DNA of 64,000 bases from Prolixibacteraceae bacterium. Its GTDB lineage: Bacteria; Bacteroidota; Bacteroidia; Bacteroidales; Prolixibacteraceae. The notes beneath the pieces were generated by a model. The model did no database searches. It saw nothing but the letters and a program-made list of their open reading frames with translations, and was not told the DNA's origin. Positions within the stretch are counted from its first letter, which is position 1; the number at the start of each line of letters is the position of its first letter. Positions 60,709-64,000 of the stretch are shown in pieces. The stretch spans positions 29,849 through 93,848 of the forward strand of contig JAUWAB010000009.1 of the NCBI GenBank assembly GCA_030602265.1. Direction: 5' to 3'. The position numbers were made by a program, and so were the translations under genes.

Positions 60709-62796
60709 ATGAGAAAAGTTTTACTGATTGCCATTCTGCTGACCAGTATGGCAGGTTTTACTTCCGGGCAGGAAGTCAAAGGCAGGATCACCGATGCACA
60801 AACCGGGGAACCCCTGAAGGATGCAGCGATCATTTCACTAAAGAGCAGCAAGGGAGTTGTTTCGGGTGCTGACGGAAAATATACCTTGCCGGTTACACCG
60901 GAGAAACAGATCGTGGAAATCCGCTACATCGGATATGCCGGTTACCGGAAAGAGATCAATCCGGCACAGGGAGAAGTGATTACTTTAGACGCTGCACTGG
61001 TTCCCGAAATTTACCGGCAGGAACAGATCGTGGTAACCGCCAACAAGGTGGGCATGAACCGGAACAACGTTCCCATGAATGTTTCCATCATCAATCAGCT
61101 GCAGATAGAAAACAGCTCTGAATCCAACATACTGCCCGTAATCAGCGCCCAGATACCCGGACTTTTTGTAACCGAACGCGGGGTTACCGGTTTTGGGCTG
61201 GCAGGAGGTTCAGCCGGGAAGATCAGTATCCGCGGGGTAGGTGGCAGCGATGCAAGCTTCCCTGTTTTGCTGCTTATTGACGGACAACCGCAGTTTATGG
61301 GCATGATGGGGCATGCCATCCCCGATTCCTATGTATCTTCAGACCTTGAAAAAGTGGAAGTGGTTAAGGGGCCGGCATCCATTCTCTATGGCACCAATGC
61401 CATGGGGGGCGCAATCAACCTGATTACCAGACGTCAGAAGGAGGAAGGACTGTCGGTGAAAGGCCGGCTTATGTACGGATCGTTCAATACGCAAAAATAT
61501 TCAGCCTCGGCGGGGTACCGGAAGAACCGGCTCAGCCTGCTGGTTTCAGGGAACCACGACACCACAGATGGAGACCGGCCCAATTCCGATTTCAAAATCA
61601 ACAATGGTTATGTCAAAATCGGTTATGAGATCAGTGACCATTTCCTGATCGATGCCAATGCCAGCCACAGCAGCTTCAAGGCATACGATCCGGGCTCCAT
61701 CTACCATCCGAATCCTTCGGTGTTCGATAATAAAAGCCAGTGGGTTGATATAGAAAGGTCCAATGTCTACTTCACCCTTTCGAACCAGTATGAAAAAGCG
61801 GAAGGAGGGATCAAGGCCTATTATATGCAAGGCGACCATGACATTTACGACGGCTGGAAATCGAACGATGAAAACATGGGCATGAGTATCTATCAGGGAC
61901 TTCGGCTGTTCGACAACAACCTGCTGAGCCTGGGCTTTGAGATGAAGAAATACGGCGGAAGAGGCACGGCTGCCACTTTAGGGCAGCGAAGCGGCGAATG
62001 GATTACGGTGGATGAAAGAGGAGCCTATGCCATCATGCAGCACACTTTATTCAGCAGGTTTACCCTGAATGCAGGAGTGCGCTATGATGACCATTCGCTG
62101 TTCGGCGGACAATGGGTACCCCAGTTTGGTGCAGCCTATGAAGTTACTCCAGCCACCCATCTGAAAGCCTCGGTGGCTAAAGGATTCCGGAATCCATCCG
62201 TGAGGGAGCTTTACCTCTTCCCTCCCGCCAACTCAGCATTGTTACCCGAAAATATGTGGAACTATGAATTCACAGTCTCCCGGACATTTGCACAAAACCG
62301 CGGCCAGGCTGAAGTGACGGTATTTAAGGCCGAAGGGGATAACCTGATTTTGGTAGTGCCCAACCCCACTCCTCCCCCTCCGGTAAAAAATCAGAACTCC
62401 GGGACATTCTCCCATTACGGATTCGAAATCGACACGCGGTACCGGATTGTCCGGCGGATGAACCTGAATGCCGGGTACAGTTATCTCAACATGGACACAC
62501 CCAAGGTAGCCTCTCCGGAACATCAGTTCCACCTGGGCGGAAATTATCATCTGGGGAAATTTGACATATCGGCCAACCTGCAGTATATCGGGAACCTGTA
62601 CACCAGAGTAGCCCCCGCTGATCAGATGGTTAAGAACAGCTACACCCTGTTAGGCAGCAAGGTCAGTTATCACCTGACCAAAAACATTACTCTGTTTGCC
62701 TCCGGGGAAAACCTGCTGAACCAGGCGTACCAGCTGCAGTATGGATACCCCATGCCCGGGATCACGCTGTTTACAGGAATGAACATAAGCCTTTAG
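60709..62796 (+). CDS. TonB-dependent outer-membrane receptor
   Basis: A 695-residue receptor. Signal peptide (LLIAILLTSMAGFTSGQ), a carboxypeptidase-regulatory-like domain (about 22-100), a TonB box-like EQIVVTA, plug with VLLLIDGQPQFMGMMG and KVEVVKGPASILYGTNAMGGAINLIT, and a barrel ending NISL. It is the small metal/siderophore-type receptor, not SusC-like. Its control by the NikR-like protein suggests uptake of a transition metal or its chelate, but no histidine-rich motif proves nickel. Confidence 0.9.
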   Translation: MRKVLLIAILLTSMAGFTSGQEVKGRITDAQTGEPLKDAAIISLKSSKGVVSGADGKYTLPVTPEKQIVEIRYIGYAGYRKEINPAQGEVITLDAALVPEIYRQEQIVVTANKVGMNRNNVPMNVSIINQLQIENSSESNILPVISAQIPGLFVTERGVTGFGLAGGSAGKISIRGVGGSDASFPVLLLIDGQPQFMGMMGHAIPDSYVSSDLEKVEVVKGPASILYGTNAMGGAINLITRRQKEEGLSVKGRLMYGSFNTQKYSASAGYRKNRLSLLVSGNHDTTDGDRPNSDFKINNGYVKIGYEISDHFLIDANASHSSFKAYDPGSIYHPNPSVFDNKSQWVDIERSNVYFTLSNQYEKAEGGIKAYYMQGDHDIYDGWKSNDENMGMSIYQGLRLFDNNLLSLGFEMKKYGGRGTAATLGQRSGEWITVDERGAYAIMQHTLFSRFTLNAGVRYDDHSLFGGQWVPQFGAAYEVTPATHLKASVAKGFRNPSVRELYLFPPANSALLPENMWNYEFTVSRTFAQNRGQAEVTVFKAEGDNLILVVPNPTPPPPVKNQNSGTFSHYGFEIDTRYRIVRRMNLNAGYSYLNMDTPKVASPEHQFHLGGNYHLGKFDISANLQYIGNLYTRVAPADQMVKNSYTLLGSKVSYHLTKNITLFASGENLLNQAYQLQYGYPMPGITLFTGMNISL

Positions 62797-63105
62797 CGAT
62801 CCAGGTCCAGGGTAAGTTATTTATATAAATCCTCTCCGGAAAGGAGTGCTGATTTTAAAGAAAAGCGATGAAAGAACTTATCGGTGTCGCATTCTCTCCA
62901 TGCCTTTAAGTTACCCGTCTGTAATTCCTATATTTGTGCCATATGGCTTTACCTCCGGGATTGGAAAGATAATAGTAACTTCCTGTATATGAATATTTAA
63001 ATTGATATCTGTTCAGGTGAAATCAGCGGACAATATCTTGCTTTAATATTCACTCTTCCTGATTCGGTTATTTTTTCTATTTTCGGAAAGATAAAACCGA
63101 TAGTC
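62797..63105 (+). other. Intergenic region with candidate promoter elements
   Basis: A 309-bp gap. TATATTTG (62929-62936) matches TAnnTTTG and TATTTTCG (63078-63085) nearly so, just upstream of the next gene. Nothing else is recognisable. Confidence 0.4.
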
Positions 63106-64000
63106 ATGGAAGACAGAGTACAGCCCAACCGGAGGGAATTTATCCGGATATCGGCTTTGGCAGCCGGAGGTATAACACTGGCAGGCACGGCATTCGCCGG
63201 GGCAGGTAAGGTTACCAGGAATTCGCCAAGCATTGCTGTGTTTACCAAATGCCTGCAATTTATGAAAATGGGTGAAATGGGGGCACTGCTGGCAGAGTTG
63301 GGTTTCGATGGAGCCGATATGCCGGTAAGACCAGGCGGCCAGGTACTTCCTGAAAACGTAAAGGCCGGCCTTCCCGCAGCGCTCAGGGAGCTAAAGCAAT
63401 CGGGAGTGGGTATTCCGATGATTACTACGGCCATTACTGATCCGGAAGACCCGCTTACCCACGATATCCTCAAAACTGCCGCCGATCTGGGCATTGGGTA
63501 CTACCGGATGGGATGGCTTCCCTACGATATGAAAAAGAGCATACCTGAGAATCTGGTTCATTTCCGAAGGATTTTTGAGGCGTTTGACAAGCTTCACCGG
63601 CAATATGGGATCCGTGGTGAATACCAGAACCATGCCGGGCGTAACCTGGGCAGCACGGTATGGGATCTGCATGAAGTATTGAAGGAAATGGACCCGGAAT
63701 ATACGGGAGTACAATATGATGTGAGACATGCCACGGTGGAGGGGGGCAATTCCTGGATTCTGGGCATGAACCTGATAAAACCCTGGATTGGTACCACCGA
63801 CATCAAGGATTTTATCTGGGAAAAGAACCCGAATGGGCGCTGGACGGCAAAATCGGTACCCCTGGGCGAAGGCATGGTTGATTTTGCTGCATATTTCAGG
63901 GAATACAATAGCATTAAAGGATCAGCCCCCATTTCCATTCACTATGAATATGATCTGGGCGGGGCCGAGCATGGAAATCTGAATCCGAAGATGCCGCTGG
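63106..64000 (+). CDS. Tat-exported sugar isomerase/epimerase-type TIM barrel (5' part)
   Basis: The frame opens at ATG 63106 and runs past the window, 298 codons visible. The N-terminus has a Tat motif, RREFIRISALAAGG, with a short hydrophobic stretch. The body is a xylose isomerase-like TIM barrel: LGFDGADMPV, GIGYYRMGW, GEYQNHAG, QYDVRHATVEGG, TTDIKDFIWE and SIHYEYD, with the expected metal ligands. It may be related in function to the isomerase at 47869. Two minus-strand frames across this gene are shadows. Confidence 0.82.
   Translation, partial: MEDRVQPNRREFIRISALAAGGITLAGTAFAGAGKVTRNSPSIAVFTKCLQFMKMGEMGALLAELGFDGADMPVRPGGQVLPENVKAGLPAALRELKQSGVGIPMITTAITDPEDPLTHDILKTAADLGIGYYRMGWLPYDMKKSIPENLVHFRRIFEAFDKLHRQYGIRGEYQNHAGRNLGSTVWDLHEVLKEMDPEYTGVQYDVRHATVEGGNSWILGMNLIKPWIGTTDIKDFIWEKNPNGRWTAKSVPLGEGMVDFAAYFREYNSIKGSAPISIHYEYDLGGAEHGNLNPKMPL

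Noticed and set aside
62997..63938. Minus frames of 165, 112 and 114 residues near the right edge
   Set aside because: The plus-strand TIM-barrel gene starting at 63106 explains this region; these are antisense shadows.

Overview
The window is chromosomal DNA of a Bacteroidota bacterium, most likely from the Bacteroidales/Marinilabiliales. Evidence: a SusC/SusD pair controlled by an ECF sigma/FecR pair, a type IX secretion C-terminal signal on an M1 peptidase, a fused SecDF, clade-typical neighbours (ftsX-DUF3098-uppP-truB-queA; rplM-rpsI-rpsB-tsf), and many promoters of the Bacteroidota form TTG-N17-20-TAnnTTTG with weak Shine-Dalgarno sequences. No prophage, insertion sequence, CRISPR array or rRNA is visible. 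Two tRNAs are present, Cys(GCA) and Val(GAC).

Layout. 1-2.4 kb (+): the end of cysS, ribE, then a pterin cluster folM-folX-folK. 2.5-6.7 kb (-): frr and pyrH, then tsf-rpsB-rpsI-rplM with a structured rplM leader. 7-10.9 kb (+): ftsX, a DUF3098 gene, uppP, truB, queA. 11-18.9 kb: a methyltransferase, a DUF3352-like exported protein, secDF, two small genes and mdh. 19.3-21.6 kb: carotenoid genes crtI-crtB. 21.6-24.6 kb (-): two LiaF-like membrane proteins with a LytS/LytTR two-component system. 24.9-28.9 kb: glnS, a canonical folB, tRNA-Cys, an unknown secreted protein and mgsA. 29-37.3 kb (-): ECF sigma, FecR, SusC, SusD and an exported endonuclease/exonuclease/phosphatase-fold enzyme, with no glycosidase. 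37.5-39.4 kb: a YD-repeat-like acidic protein divergent from an ATP-cone/nuclease fusion. 39.4-46.5 kb (+): the complete trpEGDCFBA operon behind two tandem trp attenuators. 46.6-51.4 kb (+): a carbohydrate-type redox/isomerase cluster. 51.5-56 kb: an outer-membrane protein, a U32 protein, and a DUF5020 channel beside an NCS2 permease. 56.1-64 kb: tRNA-Val, a ROK kinase, the M1 aminopeptidase, an OsmC protein, a NikR-like regulator with its TonB receptor, and the start of a Tat-exported TIM-barrel protein.

Most interesting points. (1) Two complete ribosome-dependent trp attenuators lie in series (leader peptides with WSWW and WWW, each with its own terminator and antiterminator). (2) A NikR-family repressor lacks three of the four canonical nickel ligands, yet identical GTAACAC-N14-GTAACAC repeats precede both it and the adjacent TonB receptor. 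(3) A FolM-FolX-FolK cluster resembles the tetrahydromonapterin pathway, with the true FolB encoded elsewhere. (4) A SusCD locus has a phosphoesterase-fold enzyme as its only enzyme. (5) An ATP-cone is fused to a PD-(D/E)XK nuclease. All functions are inferred from reading the sequence; no database search was run.
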